Positions 23,789 through 32,503 are shown, numbered from the stretch's first letter. The stretch is 35,740 nucleotides of DNA from Prochlorothrix hollandica PCC 9006 = CALU 1027 (GCF_000332315.1 NZ_KB235941.1:749576-785315); one strand, 5' to 3'. Notes: generated from the sequence alone by a model not told the origin. Numbers and translations are program-made.

Positions 23789-24484
23789 GTGAACCTATCG
23801 TCCCTCAACTTTTTCCGGAACCTACGTCTTGATAATCGCCAGTTTGCTGTCATTGGCCTAGGGCGGTTTGGCCGTGCTGTATGCGCCACCCTCCATGGCC
23901 TAGGCTATGAAGTTTTGGGTATTGATACCAATGAGAAATTGGTGGCTCAAGTCCTGTCCGATCAAATTGTGTCCCATTCCATTCAGTTAGACTCCACCGA
24001 ACCCTACGCCCTGAAGGAGGCGGGAATCTATGAATTTGACACGGTGATTGTGGCCATTGGTAACTATATCCAAGAGAGTATCATCACCACCCTTAATGTT
24101 AAAGAAGGGGGAGTTCCCCATGTGGTAGCCAAGGCATCGTCCCAAATCCATGGGAAATTGCTGAACCGTGTTGGGGCCGATCATGTTGTTTTTCCGGAAT
24201 ATGAAATGGGTTGCACCTTAGCGCGATCCCTAACTCGCCCCGGCATTCTCGATCAGTTTGTCCTCGATCCTGAACATAGTATTGTTGAGGTGATTATCCC
24301 CGATGATTTTGATGGTAAAACCATTGCTGAATTGAACCTCCGGGCTAAGTTTGGGGTGAATGTGCTGGCGGTGAGTTCCGATCTGAAGTTTGAGATTAAC
24401 CCCGGACCCAACCTCCGGCTCCAGAAGGGAATGCCCATGGTGGTCATTGGGTCTAATAAGGTGATCGATCGCTTTTTCCAATAA
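23789..24484 (+). CDS. KtrA/TrkA-type potassium channel regulatory (RCK) protein, 231 aa
   Basis: An RCK_N domain begins FAVIGLGRFGRAVCATLHGL (dinucleotide loop G23, G25, G28), with the acidic ribose contact in V-L-G-I-D-T-N-E (D46). Next come D-T-V-I-V-A-I-G and V-V-A-K-A-S-S-Q-I-H-G-K-L-L. An RCK_C domain follows (about 155-231, S-I-V-E-V-I-I-P-D-D-F-D-G-K to I-G-S-N-K-V-I). Such proteins ring-gate KtrB/TrkH potassium channels on the cytosolic face. No ktrB channel gene is adjacent. The GTG at 23789 fits the family start. Confidence 0.88.
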   Translation: MNLSSLNFFRNLRLDNRQFAVIGLGRFGRAVCATLHGLGYEVLGIDTNEKLVAQVLSDQIVSHSIQLDSTEPYALKEAGIYEFDTVIVAIGNYIQESIITTLNVKEGGVPHVVAKASSQIHGKLLNRVGADHVVFPEYEMGCTLARSLTRPGILDQFVLDPEHSIVEVIIPDDFDGKTIAELNLRAKFGVNVLAVSSDLKFEINPGPNLRLQKGMPMVVIGSNKVIDRFFQ

Positions 24485-24943
24485 CCGCAAGCAACAAGCT
24501 CCAAGCCGCAAGCCGCAAACAGCAAGCCGCAAGCAACAAGCCGCAACCCAGCCCCCATCAACGGGCGCATGTCAGGGTTGGGGGGGTGCATCGTAGGGGC
24601 GAAGCATGGGCGGCAAAACTTGGGGCGATCACCCAGAGAATACCTGCGCCCATGCTTCGCCCGTACTTCGCCCGTACCCAAAATGGGGGCATTGACCTCC
24701 CCTGATTTCAATCCGATCCTGCCCCCCCAATGACGAGATGCGCCCCCCATCAACCGTTGGCTAACCGCTTCCAGCGGGACAAGATTAATGGGACAAATGG
24801 GACAGTGGAGCGCGGATCGATCCACTGTCCCGGCCTAGGTTGATAGCCGATCAGCCGATGGGATCGGGTTTAACAGTGAACCTGCCCTGGCCTTCAGGGA
24901 CCAACCTCACCCGCCCCTTTGTAAACCCTACGGGATTCATCCT
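24485..24943. other. 459-bp spacer with short tandem repeats, an inverted repeat and a family B copy
   Basis: CAAGCCGCAAG-type units repeat at 24486-24546. GTAGGGGCGAAGCATGGGCG (24592-24611) is matched by the inverse CGCCCATGCTTCGCCCGTAC (24648-24667), a possible long hairpin or element end pair; CTTCGCCCGTAC is then doubled. Family B copy B2 follows at 24765-24847. No gene is seen. Confidence 0.6.
24765..24847 (+). repeat. Family B two-hairpin repeat (copy B2)
   Basis: The first hairpin is CCGCTTCCAGCGG. The second is a 33-nt unit at 24799-24831 with 11-bp arms GGGACAGTGGA/TCCACTGTCCC. Compared with B4, a G-C pair has become A-T. Eleven extra bases duplicate the GGGACA edge (ATGGGACAAATGGGACA). 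It ends GGCCTAGGTTGATAGC. Confidence 0.8.
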
Positions 24944-26299
24944 ATGCCCCACATTATTGGCTTAATGAGCGGCACCTCCGTTGATGGGGTAGATGCTGCG
25001 TGGGTTGAGGTGAAGGTAGCCCCCCCGGAGATCACAGCCTCCATGATCACAGCCTCCATCACAGCTTCTACGATGACGGGATCTGAAGCCCCGCGATCTG
25101 AAGCCCTGCTATCTATCCCGCGATCTGAAGCCCCGCTATCTACAGCCCCGCTATCTACAGCCACTGCCGCACCCCGCCTTCCCGCACCGGGTTCCCTGAC
25201 GGTCAGGCTGGTGCAGGGTCTCACCTATCCCTATGATCCCTCCCTGCGGCAGCGCATCTTAGATCTCTGTGATGGCGCGTCCCTATCCCCGGAGCAGTGG
25301 GCAGCCTTGGATGATGCCATTGGCGAAACCTTTGGGGCAGCGGCGATCGCCGTCCAAGATGCTGCTAGGGCCGAACCGGGGCATGGCCTGGAGGCGATCG
25401 CCCCCAGCCTCATTGGATCCCATGGCCAAACCGTCTTCCACCGTCCCCCTTCCCCCCCCCACCTGGGCTATTCCCTGCAACTGGGCCGGGGAGCCATCAT
25501 TGCCCACCGCACTGGCCTAGCCACGGTTACTAACTTTCGGGCAGCAGATCTGGCCCAGGGCGGCCAAGGGGCACCCCTGGTGCCCCCCGTAGATGCTTGC
25601 CTGTTGGGGCACCCCACGGAATGGCGCTGTGTCCAAAATCTAGGGGGCATTGGCAATGTGACGGTTTTGCCCCCCCAGAGCCTAGAGGCTCAGGGTCCCT
25701 TGGGGCTGTCCACCATACGGGGCTGGGATACCGGACCAGCCAATAGCCTCTTAGATTGGGCCGCGCACCACCTCAGCGGTGGGGAAAAAACCTACGATGC
25801 GGGGGGAGCCTGGGCCGCCCAAGGGCACATTGACGCTGAATTAGTGCAACAGTGGCTCAGCCATGACTTTTTCCAGCAACCTCCCCCCAAGTCCACAGGC
25901 CGAGAACTGTTTGGGGACACCTATAGCCAAGCTTGCTGGCAGCAGGCCCAGGGGCGGGGGTTGGGGGCGGCGGACTTCCTGGCCACCTTAACGGAGTTCA
26001 CGGCCCTCTCCATTGTCCACAGCTACCGCACTTGGTTACCTCAGCTTCCCGATCGGGTGCTGCTGTGTGGGGGTGGCAGTCACAACCACTTTCTGCGGCA
26101 ACGGTTGCAACACCATCTGCCCCAGATTCCCCTAGAGACCACCACTGCTTGGGGTCTGGATGCCGACTTTAAAGAAGCCATGCTGTTTGCTGTTCTCGCC
26201 CATTGGCACCACCAGGGCATGGCTGGGAATCTACCTTCGGTGACAGGAGCCAGACAGCCGGTGATTTTGGGCGACTGGCACTCGGCTCCGTCCTATTGA
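24944..26299 (+). CDS. anmK: Anhydro-N-acetylmuramic acid kinase with an N-terminal low-complexity insertion, 451 aa
   Basis: The enzyme phosphorylates and opens 1,6-anhydro-MurNAc in peptidoglycan recycling. Motifs: [19 protein letters not shown] at the N-terminus, [61 protein letters not shown] and [17 protein letters not shown]. Residues 29-85 are an added Ser/Ala/Thr/Pro-rich stretch made of S-E-A-P and T-A-P-L-S-type units, encoded by tandem GATCTGAAGCCCCGC- and TATCTACAGCCCCGC-like repeats. Normal family members pass directly from the first strand to the [10 protein letters not shown] segment. The total of 451 aa compares with about 370-390 in most bacteria. Confidence 0.93.
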   Translation: MPHIIGLMSGTSVDGVDAAWVEVKVAPPEITASMITASITASTMTGSEAPRSEALLSIPRSEAPLSTAPLSTATAAPRLPAPGSLTVRLVQGLTYPYDPSLRQRILDLCDGASLSPEQWAALDDAIGETFGAAAIAVQDAARAEPGHGLEAIAPSLIGSHGQTVFHRPPSPPHLGYSLQLGRGAIIAHRTGLATVTNFRAADLAQGGQGAPLVPPVDACLLGHPTEWRCVQNLGGIGNVTVLPPQSLEAQGPLGLSTIRGWDTGPANSLLDWAAHHLSGGEKTYDAGGAWAAQGHIDAELVQQWLSHDFFQQPPPKSTGRELFGDTYSQACWQQAQGRGLGAADFLATLTEFTALSIVHSYRTWLPQLPDRVLLCGGGSHNHFLRQRLQHHLPQIPLETTTAWGLDADFKEAMLFAVLAHWHHQGMAGNLPSVTGARQPVILGDWHSAPSY

Positions 26300-26351
26300 C
26301 AGGTCTTCGGCCTCAGCCCATTGTCTACTGGAGTTACCGTGCTAGCATAAT

Positions 26352-26375
26352 CGGCAAGGTACCTGCCGGTTTTTT
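26352..26375 (+). terminator. Rho-independent terminator after anmK
   Basis: The stem CGGCA/TGCCG (with one further inner G-C pair) around a GTA loop is followed by GGTTTTTTGG. It lies about 52 bp after the anmK stop on the same strand and upstream of the next gene. Confidence 0.65.
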
Positions 26376-26479
26376 GGCTATTACCCTTGCCCCATCCAAT
26401 TCTGCTCCGTACTCTCCACCTGTTGACACCCTCACACCTACGGTAGTCCCAAGGATCATTCACTCATAAGGATACTTTT

Positions 26480-26923
26480 GTGGCGCATTCGTTTCTCTTA
26501 GATGCAGGATATTGGACCTTACAGGGCCATTGGCTCGATCGAGATCAATCTCCTGTGTCTGTGAAAGGTAGAACCCTCATTTCCTGGCGGGAAGACTGGT
26601 TCACCATGGTGACCAAGCTCGTTTTTCCTAACCAAGAGCGAGAAGAAATTGCCTTGCAATACCGAGGTCACATAGACCAGGAGGCACGGCTATATACCTT
26701 TGTCCTCATGCACAGTGTTCTGGGACGGGTGGAAGGGGAAGGCTGGATCGCCCCCGATTCCATTGTCCAACGCTACTGGGTTTTAGGCGATCGCCAGCGG
26801 CGCAGTGGTGTTGAAACCCTCTACCGCCTGAGCGACAGCAGTTACCATATTTCTAATGCCACCATGACGGGTCACTACCTCACCAGCACCATGGAAGCCA
26901 CCCTCTCCCGACAAGCGACTTAA
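26480..26923 (+). CDS. Hypothetical protein, 147 aa, probably conserved in cyanobacteria
   Basis: I do not recognise a named family. The protein looks like a compact beta-rich fold: alternating strands (LDAGYWTLQGHWLDRDQSP, KGRTLISWREDWFTMVTKLV, EIALQYRGHIDQ, YTFVLMHSVLGRVEGEGWI) and later I-V-Q-R-Y-W-V-L-G-D-R-Q-R-R, then E-T-L-Y-R-L-S-D and S-S-Y-H-I-S-N-A-T-M-T-G-H-Y. The pattern is that of a lipocalin-like or ligand-binding barrel, but this is only an impression. The GTG at 26480 is preceded by AAGGA 9-13 nt upstream. It stands alone behind the anmK terminator. Confidence 0.65.
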   Translation: MAHSFLLDAGYWTLQGHWLDRDQSPVSVKGRTLISWREDWFTMVTKLVFPNQEREEIALQYRGHIDQEARLYTFVLMHSVLGRVEGEGWIAPDSIVQRYWVLGDRQRRSGVETLYRLSDSSYHISNATMTGHYLTSTMEATLSRQAT

Positions 26924-27369
26924 GGGCCGACAAGAAGTGAGATCAGCAGCACCCTAGAAACCGTTAGGGGATGGTAACGCTACCGGTCACGGTTGGACCG
27001 TCGATCGGGGTCATACGGTGCAGGGATCGATCGCGGTAACGATCGCGGTAACGATCGCGGTAACGATCGCGGTATTGACCTCGGGTAGGGTTCTCGCCCC
27101 CGTGCCGACCCTCTTGGGGACCCACAACCGGGGCAACCACGGGGGGATTGCCCCTACCAAAATCGGTGAATTCACCCCAGTGACATGGATCCTCTCCAAT
27201 CGCCTCAGGTCTGTTGTCTAGAGTCTGAAACCCTCATTCTCCTGTGGACCCCTGAATAATTACAGTTAAAACCGTTAAAACCGTCCATTGTCCTGGCTGG
27301 CGTTAATAGCCTGCTAACGAATTGCTGGATAAGCTTCTGGCCTTGTAATTCCATAGAGTTCACCTGACT
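26924..27369. other. 446-bp spacer with a 12-bp tandem repeat and a family D/E copy
   Basis: Four 12-bp units CGATCGCGGTAA (27028-27075, the last ending TAT) directly precede a D/E composite (27083-27263). The remaining sequence to the kinase start at 27385 shows no gene. Confidence 0.65.
27083..27263 (+). repeat. Family D/E composite repeat (single D unit plus E)
   Basis: GGGTAGGGTTCTCGCCCCCG starts the D unit, GGGGCAACCACGGGGGGATT follows, and E runs through CCTCAGGTCTGTTGTCTAGA to CTGAATAATTAC. This is the cleanest copy and defines a unit of about 180 bp. Confidence 0.85.
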
Positions 27370-27384
27370 GTGCCCCCAAGTTCC

Positions 27385-29013
27385 ATGGCAGATTCCGATC
27401 CCTATATTGACCGACTTCTCGATAACCGCTATGAAATCAAAGAACTGATTGGCAAAGGCGCAATGGGTCGTGTTTATATGGCTAAACACACCCTCCTGGA
27501 AGGGCAAGTTGCCATTAAGTTTTTATCCAACACCCTGTTGACCCAAAAAATGAAGGATCGCTTCTTTCAGGAAGCACGAACCTGTGCGCAACTGGGCCAA
27601 AAAACCATCCATATTGTGCGGGTTACAGACTTCGGAATCGATGTTAATCAGGATGTGCCCTTCTATGTCATGGAATACTTGCAGGGGGATAGTTTGGCGG
27701 AAGTGTTGCAATTGCAACCCCTAGCCTTACCCCGATTTCTGGGCATTGCACGGCAAATTTGTTTGGGTCTCAAATATGCCCATGAAGGCATTGAAGTCGA
27801 TGGCAAGATCTGTCCTATTATTCACCGTGATGTTAAGCCCAGCAATATTTTGGTGATGCCCGATGAAACCATGGGGGATTTGGTTAAGGTTTTAGATTTT
27901 GGCATTTCCCAATTGCAATCGGAAGATCATGAGGGCACCAAGACCTTTATGGGCACCCTGGCCTATGCTTCGCCGGAGCAAATGGAAGGCAAGGAAATTG
28001 ATCCCCGATCGGATCTCTATAGCTTTGGCATCATGATGTTTCAAATGCTGACGGGTAAACTCCCCCTCAGCCCTGAGAGTCACTCCTTTGGGGGCTGGTA
28101 TAAAGCCCACCATTTTCAAACTGCCACCAGAGTGGATCTGGTCGCCCCCCAAATCAAAGCTCCCAAGATTTTAGACAGTCTCTTAATGGCCTGCCTGGAG
28201 AAGGAACCCAGCAAACGACCCAGCAATGCCGCTGAGGTTCTGGAGGAGCTGGAAAAATTGGATGAACGGTTTCGGCAGGGACGGCAATTGGGCCATCGCA
28301 TTAAAGATGTGCTGGCGAAAAAGCCTGTTGGTCGAGCCGTCCGAGGGACAGAACCCGGAGAAACCAGCGACCAACCGGTCAACTATGAAAAGCTTTGCTA
28401 TTTGCAATCTTGGCCCAAGGATAAACCCGTAGCCCGCATCACGTTTCCCCAGGTTATTCCCACCAGTCAGGCCCAGTTGGCTTCCCTCTGGGCCATGCTG
28501 TCCAAGGCAGAGATTGACGAAATTCGTACCCATCGTCTTTATAATCGGGTTTATCGCAATTTTCTCTGTACCATGAGTCCCCATCCCATAGTGCTGTGGT
28601 TGACGGCTATCTATAACCAGCGTTGTCATCAAGACAGTGGTCCCCGTTGGCTCTATGCCTTTTTGGATCTGAAAACGACCCAATCCATTGAATTACTGCA
28701 AATTTTAGGAACTCAGGCCGAATATCGGTTATTAATGTTTGCCCTGGAAGAACCCCAACGCTGTGCCTATGTGCTGTCTCCCAAAGTTAATGATCTGCTC
28801 AGCAAGCAACTGCGCCAATGGGTGATGACAGCCCGCAATCAGCCTAGTGTTGGCTCTGCGAGTATGAGTAAGGATTTGCTGCGATCGGAGTTCCACAAAC
28901 TCAAACCCAAAATCCAGCAACGCATGGCAGTGCACCAAGATCCCGGTGCTACGGATTTAACCTTTGGTAGCATAAGGATGCCCACCTCTAACCATCCCAC
29001 AGAACAGGGGTAA
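27385..29013 (+). CDS. Ser/Thr protein kinase with cyanobacterial C-terminal domain, 542 aa (SpkC-like)
   Basis: The Hanks kinase is complete. Numbered from the ATG at 27385, it has glycine loop GKGAMGRVY, K45 in VAIK, HRDVKPSN (147-154), DFG (171-173), SPEQ ending the activation segment and SDLYSFGIMMFQMLTGKLP. After about residue 270 comes a linker, then a roughly 170-residue domain (KLCYLQSWPKDKPVARITFP, later SLWAMLSKAEIDEIRTHRLY and P-R-W-L-Y-A-F-L-D-L). I associate this domain with the SpkC-type kinases of cyanobacteria, though from memory only. There is no membrane helix, so it is probably cytosolic. A GTG at 27370 would add five residues. Confidence 0.88.
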   Translation: MADSDPYIDRLLDNRYEIKELIGKGAMGRVYMAKHTLLEGQVAIKFLSNTLLTQKMKDRFFQEARTCAQLGQKTIHIVRVTDFGIDVNQDVPFYVMEYLQGDSLAEVLQLQPLALPRFLGIARQICLGLKYAHEGIEVDGKICPIIHRDVKPSNILVMPDETMGDLVKVLDFGISQLQSEDHEGTKTFMGTLAYASPEQMEGKEIDPRSDLYSFGIMMFQMLTGKLPLSPESHSFGGWYKAHHFQTATRVDLVAPQIKAPKILDSLLMACLEKEPSKRPSNAAEVLEELEKLDERFRQGRQLGHRIKDVLAKKPVGRAVRGTEPGETSDQPVNYEKLCYLQSWPKDKPVARITFPQVIPTSQAQLASLWAMLSKAEIDEIRTHRLYNRVYRNFLCTMSPHPIVLWLTAIYNQRCHQDSGPRWLYAFLDLKTTQSIELLQILGTQAEYRLLMFALEEPQRCAYVLSPKVNDLLSKQLRQWVMTARNQPSVGSASMSKDLLRSEFHKLKPKIQQRMAVHQDPGATDLTFGSIRMPTSNHPTEQG

Positions 29014-29319
29014 TGGGGGGTATCCATTTTTTAAAGTAATCCGAGTACCTCGGCTGGACTGACCGCTGCCAGCGGGACAAGATTAACGACAGTGGGGTGC
29101 TCCGCGCCCTATTGTCTCGGCTTAAGTTGATACCCCTAGGCTGTAGACTCCTAAAGGCTGCGATCCCCAGACTGGCCGATCGGTGGCGACTGGGTATGTC
29201 CTAGACCGAGGCCGATCGTCACGGGGACCCCCCGCGTTACGGCAGTTTCCCCTGGAGTTGCGGACCGGTCTAAAGCCATGCTAAATACTTGCTGAGCTAG
29301 ACTTGAGCTAGATCAACTT
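29014..29319. other. 306-bp spacer holding family B copy B3
   Basis: Apart from B3 (29063-29136), the sequence shows no gene. It lies between the SpkC-like kinase and the ylqF GTPase on the same strand. Confidence 0.6.
29063..29136 (+). repeat. Family B two-hairpin repeat (copy B3)
   Basis: The first hairpin is CCGCTGCCAGCGG. The second pairs GACAGTGGGGTGC (29088-29100) with GCGCCCTATTGTC (29104-29116) over a TCC loop: all 13 positions pair, three of them G-T. It ends CGGCTTAAGTTGATACCCC. It begins about 50 bp after the kinase stop. Confidence 0.8.
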
Positions 29320-30177
29320 ATGACCTCCCCCCCCATTCAGTGGTATCCCGGCCACATTGCCAAGGCTGAACGACAACTTTTTAATAACTTAAAGCGGGTG
29401 GATGTGGCCCTGGAGGTGCGAGATGCCCGTATTCCCCTGGCCACCCATCACCCTCACCTCGATCGCTGGCTGGGGGATAAGGCCAAGGTGCTGGTGATCA
29501 ACCGGGTGGATATGATTCCCCCCGAACTGCGAGTCCAGTGGGAAGCGTGGTTCCGGGAGCGGGGCGAAACCCCCTACTTTACGGATGCCCAGCGGGGCAT
29601 TGGGGTCAAAACCCTGGCCCAAGCAGCCCAGGCAGCGGGGCGGGCCATGAACCAGCGGCGGGTCAGTCGGGGCATGAAACCCCGTGCGGTGCGGGCTGTG
29701 GTTCTGGGGTTCCCCAATGTGGGCAAGTCGGCGTTGATCAACCGCTTGGTCAATCGGCGGGTGGTGGCCAGTGCCCGACGGGCGGGGGTGACCCGGCAGT
29801 TGCGGTGGGTGCGTTTGGGTCAGGACTTAGATCTGTTGGATGCCCCAGGGGTGTTGCCCGCCAAGCTGAATAACCAGGCGGCTGCCCTCAATTTGGCCTT
29901 TTGTGATGACATTGGGGAAGCGGCCTATGATAACCAACGGGTGGCAGCGGCATTGTTGGATCAGGTGCAACGGCTCCAACGGGAAACCCCCTTTATTCCC
30001 CCCGATGTTTTGCAACGACGCTATGGTATTGCGGATCAAACCCATACGGGGGAGGATTACCTAGCCCAGTGGGCAGAGGCTTCTTACCAGGACGATCGCG
30101 AACGGGCTGCTTGTCAGTTGCTCAATGATTTCCGCAAGGGACTCTTGGGGGCGATTCCTTTGGAGTTACCAGACTAA
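29320..30177 (+). CDS. ylqF: Ribosome biogenesis GTPase YlqF/RbgA, 285 aa
   Basis: This is a circularly permuted GTPase: the G4 motif N-R-V-D (61-64) comes first, then G1 GFPNVGKSALIN (130-141), a Thr/Arg switch (GVTRQLRW) and G3 D-A-P-G (174-177). N-terminal IQWYPGHIAKAERQL and LEVRDARIPLATHHP are family signatures, and the C-terminal helical domain (Y-G-I-A-D-Q and L-N-D-F-R-K-G-L-L-G) contacts the 50S subunit. It helps late 50S assembly in the cytosol. The length is normal. The ATG at 29320 follows sequence without an evident Shine-Dalgarno. Confidence 0.93.
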   Translation: MTSPPIQWYPGHIAKAERQLFNNLKRVDVALEVRDARIPLATHHPHLDRWLGDKAKVLVINRVDMIPPELRVQWEAWFRERGETPYFTDAQRGIGVKTLAQAAQAAGRAMNQRRVSRGMKPRAVRAVVLGFPNVGKSALINRLVNRRVVASARRAGVTRQLRWVRLGQDLDLLDAPGVLPAKLNNQAAALNLAFCDDIGEAAYDNQRVAAALLDQVQRLQRETPFIPPDVLQRRYGIADQTHTGEDYLAQWAEASYQDDRERAACQLLNDFRKGLLGAIPLELPD

Positions 30178-30555
30178 GGGATCTGCCAAAGGGATCTCCG
30201 ACACTTAAGATGTACCCAAATCACGTAATTATTCAGGGGTTCACAGGAAAATCAGGGTTTCAGGCTCTAGACAACAGACCTGAGGCGATGTGAGAGGGTC
30301 CATTGCACTGGGGTGGGTTCACCGATTTGGGTAGGGGCAATCCCCCCGTGGTTGCCCCGGCTGTGGGTCGCCAAGAGGGTCAGCGCGGGGGCGAGAACCC
30401 TACCCGAAGTCGAGGGTTCCCAGGTGAAATGCACCCCGTCGATCCGGCTCTGACCGGCGATCGTGGGGCTGAAACCCTACTCACTTTCCCCCTGAATAGT
30501 TACCCAAATAACCGAGGGTCAATCACCAAGGGCAAATCACCGAGGGCAAATAACC
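30178..30555. other. 378-bp spacer with an inverted family D/E copy
   Basis: The D/E element occupies 30224-30405. On either side are short degenerate echoes of its flanks, such as GGTGAAATGCACCCC at about 30423. No gene is seen. GGGCAAATCACCGAGGGCAAATAACC at 30530-30555 is a doubled 15-bp motif next to the DUF1517 start. Confidence 0.55.
30224..30405 (-). repeat. Family D/E composite repeat, inverted copy
   Basis: It reads CGTAATTATTCAGGGG at its left (the E end reversed), then CCTGAAACC in reverse and AACAGACCTGAGGCGATG, and finishes with the reversed D unit (CAATCCCCCCGTGGTTGCCC, ending GAGAACCCTACCC). Confidence 0.8.
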
Positions 30556-31440
30556 ATGGACATTAACCGAAACAATCGATGGTGTTGGCGTTGGCTCGTA
30601 ATCCTGGTGCTGGGCAGTGGCGTTGGCTCGATCGCCCCTGGACTCGCCCACCGATCTGCCCCGAACCCAACGAACCCGTTGCCCCCCTTAACCTTGGCCC
30701 AAGGGACTCCTCCCCTCGATCGAGATCAGCCTGAGGCCCAAGACGACAGCCGTTACTCTGGCAATGGGTCCTATGTGGGGGTGATTACGATCGCGGCGAT
30801 CGCCGCCATCTTTGGCACCGCGATCGTGGCGGTGCTCCTTGCCAACCGTCCCCTTCCCCCCGATGCCACCTTTAACTTTAACCCCGACACCCCCCCCAGC
30901 CCCAAACCGCCGTCCCCGGCTCTGGAACCGACGGCGATCGCCGTCACCCTCATCCAAGTGGCCCTGGTGAACCCAGCCCCCCAGCTCTGGACCCAACTTC
31001 AGGATCTGATGCCCGCCGCCGCCCAGGGAAATCCCGTCGCCCTTCAGGATCTGAGTCTCTGGTTACTGCGCCTGTCAGACTCCTGGAGCCATGGCCACCT
31101 CCGAAGCCAACCCCTGGAGCCAGGGGATTCCCCGACGCAAACCCAGCAGCAGTGGTCTCTCCAAGAACGGGGCAAGTTCAAAGGGGAGCCAGACCTGCCT
31201 AATTCCCCGGATACTTCAGATCCCCAGTACTTGGTGGTAACCCTGGTGATCACCACAACCCAGGGACTCCCCTCCCTGGGGAATTTCTACGATGGGGAAG
31301 TTCTCGCCAAAACCTTGGAATATCTGGGCAGTCTGCAACCTTCCCAAGTGGTGCGCTTAGACTGTATCTGGTCTCCCCCCACCCCTCGCCTCACGGCTGA
31401 CGATCTCCTGGCGCGGTATCCAGATTTGCTGCCGCTGTAG
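30556..31440 (+). CDS. DUF1517 family membrane protein, 294 aa
   Basis: The N-terminus has a hydrophobic signal or anchor (WLVILVLGSGVGSIAPGLA, about 14-32). A second membrane helix lies at about 73-95 (YVGVITIAAIAAIFGTAIVAV), followed by a Pro-rich linker. The soluble part follows DUF1517: A-I-A-V-T-L-I-Q-V-A-L near 126, WLLRLSDSWSHG, Q-E-R-G-K-F, YLVVTLVITTTQGLPSL and the ending LTADDLLARYPDLLPL. Family members are found in thylakoids of cyanobacteria and plants, but no clear function is established. The stop codon lies within a 15-bp tandem repeat (31431-31490). Confidence 0.85.
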   Translation: MDINRNNRWCWRWLVILVLGSGVGSIAPGLAHRSAPNPTNPLPPLTLAQGTPPLDRDQPEAQDDSRYSGNGSYVGVITIAAIAAIFGTAIVAVLLANRPLPPDATFNFNPDTPPSPKPPSPALEPTAIAVTLIQVALVNPAPQLWTQLQDLMPAAAQGNPVALQDLSLWLLRLSDSWSHGHLRSQPLEPGDSPTQTQQQWSLQERGKFKGEPDLPNSPDTSDPQYLVVTLVITTTQGLPSLGNFYDGEVLAKTLEYLGSLQPSQVVRLDCIWSPPTPRLTADDLLARYPDLLPL

Positions 31441-31490
31441 CTTAGGCCGCTGTAGCTTAGGCCACTGGAGCTTAGGCCGCTGGAGCTTGG
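31431..31490 (+). repeat. 15-bp tandem repeat overlapping the DUF1517 stop codon
   Basis: Four units of GCCGCTGTAGCTTAG (31431, 31446, 31461, 31476) with a few substitutions. The first unit contains the last CDS codons and the TAG. Confidence 0.75.
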
Positions 31491-31528
31491 CAACCGTGAC
31501 CGCTGCCTCCCCAGGGGGCACTGTTTTC

Positions 31529-32503
31529 CTACTGCAACATCTGCCGCAACTGGTTGGCCACCAGGGTTGTCTGTTCCAACATGGCTAGATGGCCGCAGTG
31601 GGGTAGCTCCAGAAAATTACAGCCACAATGTTTAAAGAGGGGATGGAAACTGGCCAGATGACAGACATATTGAGGCTCCATAATGGTGTCCTCCCGTCCC
31701 CCCAGGAAATAGGCCGGTTGGGATAATTGGGCCACTAATTGGGGCAGGCGATGCACTTCCGCCTCCGCTGTCAAACCCAACAGGGTGCCTAGGGCCGCTG
31801 CTTCATCCGCCGCCAAAAAATCCCCTAAGCGCCGCTGACCCCACACCGTCTCCAGGGGTTGGTAAACATTGGCGCGGGCAAAAAAGCGATCGATCCCCGG
31901 CACATACTCCAACCAAGGACTGCGCCACTGCAATAATTGTCGCCCCAGGTGCCGAAACCGTTCAAATTCTTCCCGGAGATAAATGCCCCCCCCCACCCCC
32001 AGACAGGTTACTCCCTGGATGCGATCGGGCTGGGTTGCCGCACTCCACAGGGCCACCTCTCCCCCCAGGGAATGGCCCACCAGCCAAGCGCGGCCAATGT
32101 TCAGATGATCCAACAGGGCTAGGAGATCCTGGCTGTAGGCTTGGGGGCTGTAGTCGGGGGGGGGATCCTCGGTGGCGGCGATCGTCCTGGCGATCGTCCT
32201 GAAACCCAGAGGGGCGATCGTCCTGGGCTGTATGCCACTGGCTGGGGATCGGGACTTAACCCAGGGCTGAACGCCGGTTTTTCCCCCCTGGCTCCTGGGA
32301 GGCTGGGTTGCAGCCCCAGACGCACCAAACCCCCGCAAATCATAGGATAAACAACAAAACTCTGGGATCAGTTGATCAATGAGGGGTTGCCAATAACAAC
32401 GACTCAATAACCAGCCATGGATAAACACCAAAACCGGCAGTGACCGGCCCTGGGGGGTGAGATCATAACTGTGGGCTGTTCCGTGGATGACGATCGTTGG
32501 CAT
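31529..32503 (-). CDS. Alpha/beta hydrolase with low-complexity insertion, 324 aa
   Basis: The fold landmarks are LPVLVFIHGWLLSRCYW (oxyanion H-G), CCLSYDLRGFGASG, nucleophile elbow V-G-H-S-L-G-G (about 143-149), acid D in LGGREDTIM and the final histidine in CGHLAML. Residues 64-117 are an extra Pro/Ser/Arg-rich stretch containing A-T-Q-P-P-R-S-Q-G-G and I-A-R-T-I-A-A-T. It is encoded partly by three GGCGATCGTCCTG-like units (about 32175-32230), where relatives go straight from G-A-S-G to Y-S-P-x-A-Y-x-Q-D-L. The substrate is unknown. The start lies 70 bp downstream of element B4. Confidence 0.85.
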   Translation of the reverse strand: MPTIVIHGTAHSYDLTPQGRSLPVLVFIHGWLLSRCYWQPLIDQLIPEFCCLSYDLRGFGASGAATQPPRSQGGKTGVQPWVKSRSPASGIQPRTIAPLGFRTIARTIAATEDPPPDYSPQAYSQDLLALLDHLNIGRAWLVGHSLGGEVALWSAATQPDRIQGVTCLGVGGGIYLREEFERFRHLGRQLLQWRSPWLEYVPGIDRFFARANVYQPLETVWGQRRLGDFLAADEAAALGTLLGLTAEAEVHRLPQLVAQLSQPAYFLGGREDTIMEPQYVCHLASFHPLFKHCGCNFLELPHCGHLAMLEQTTLVANQLRQMLQ

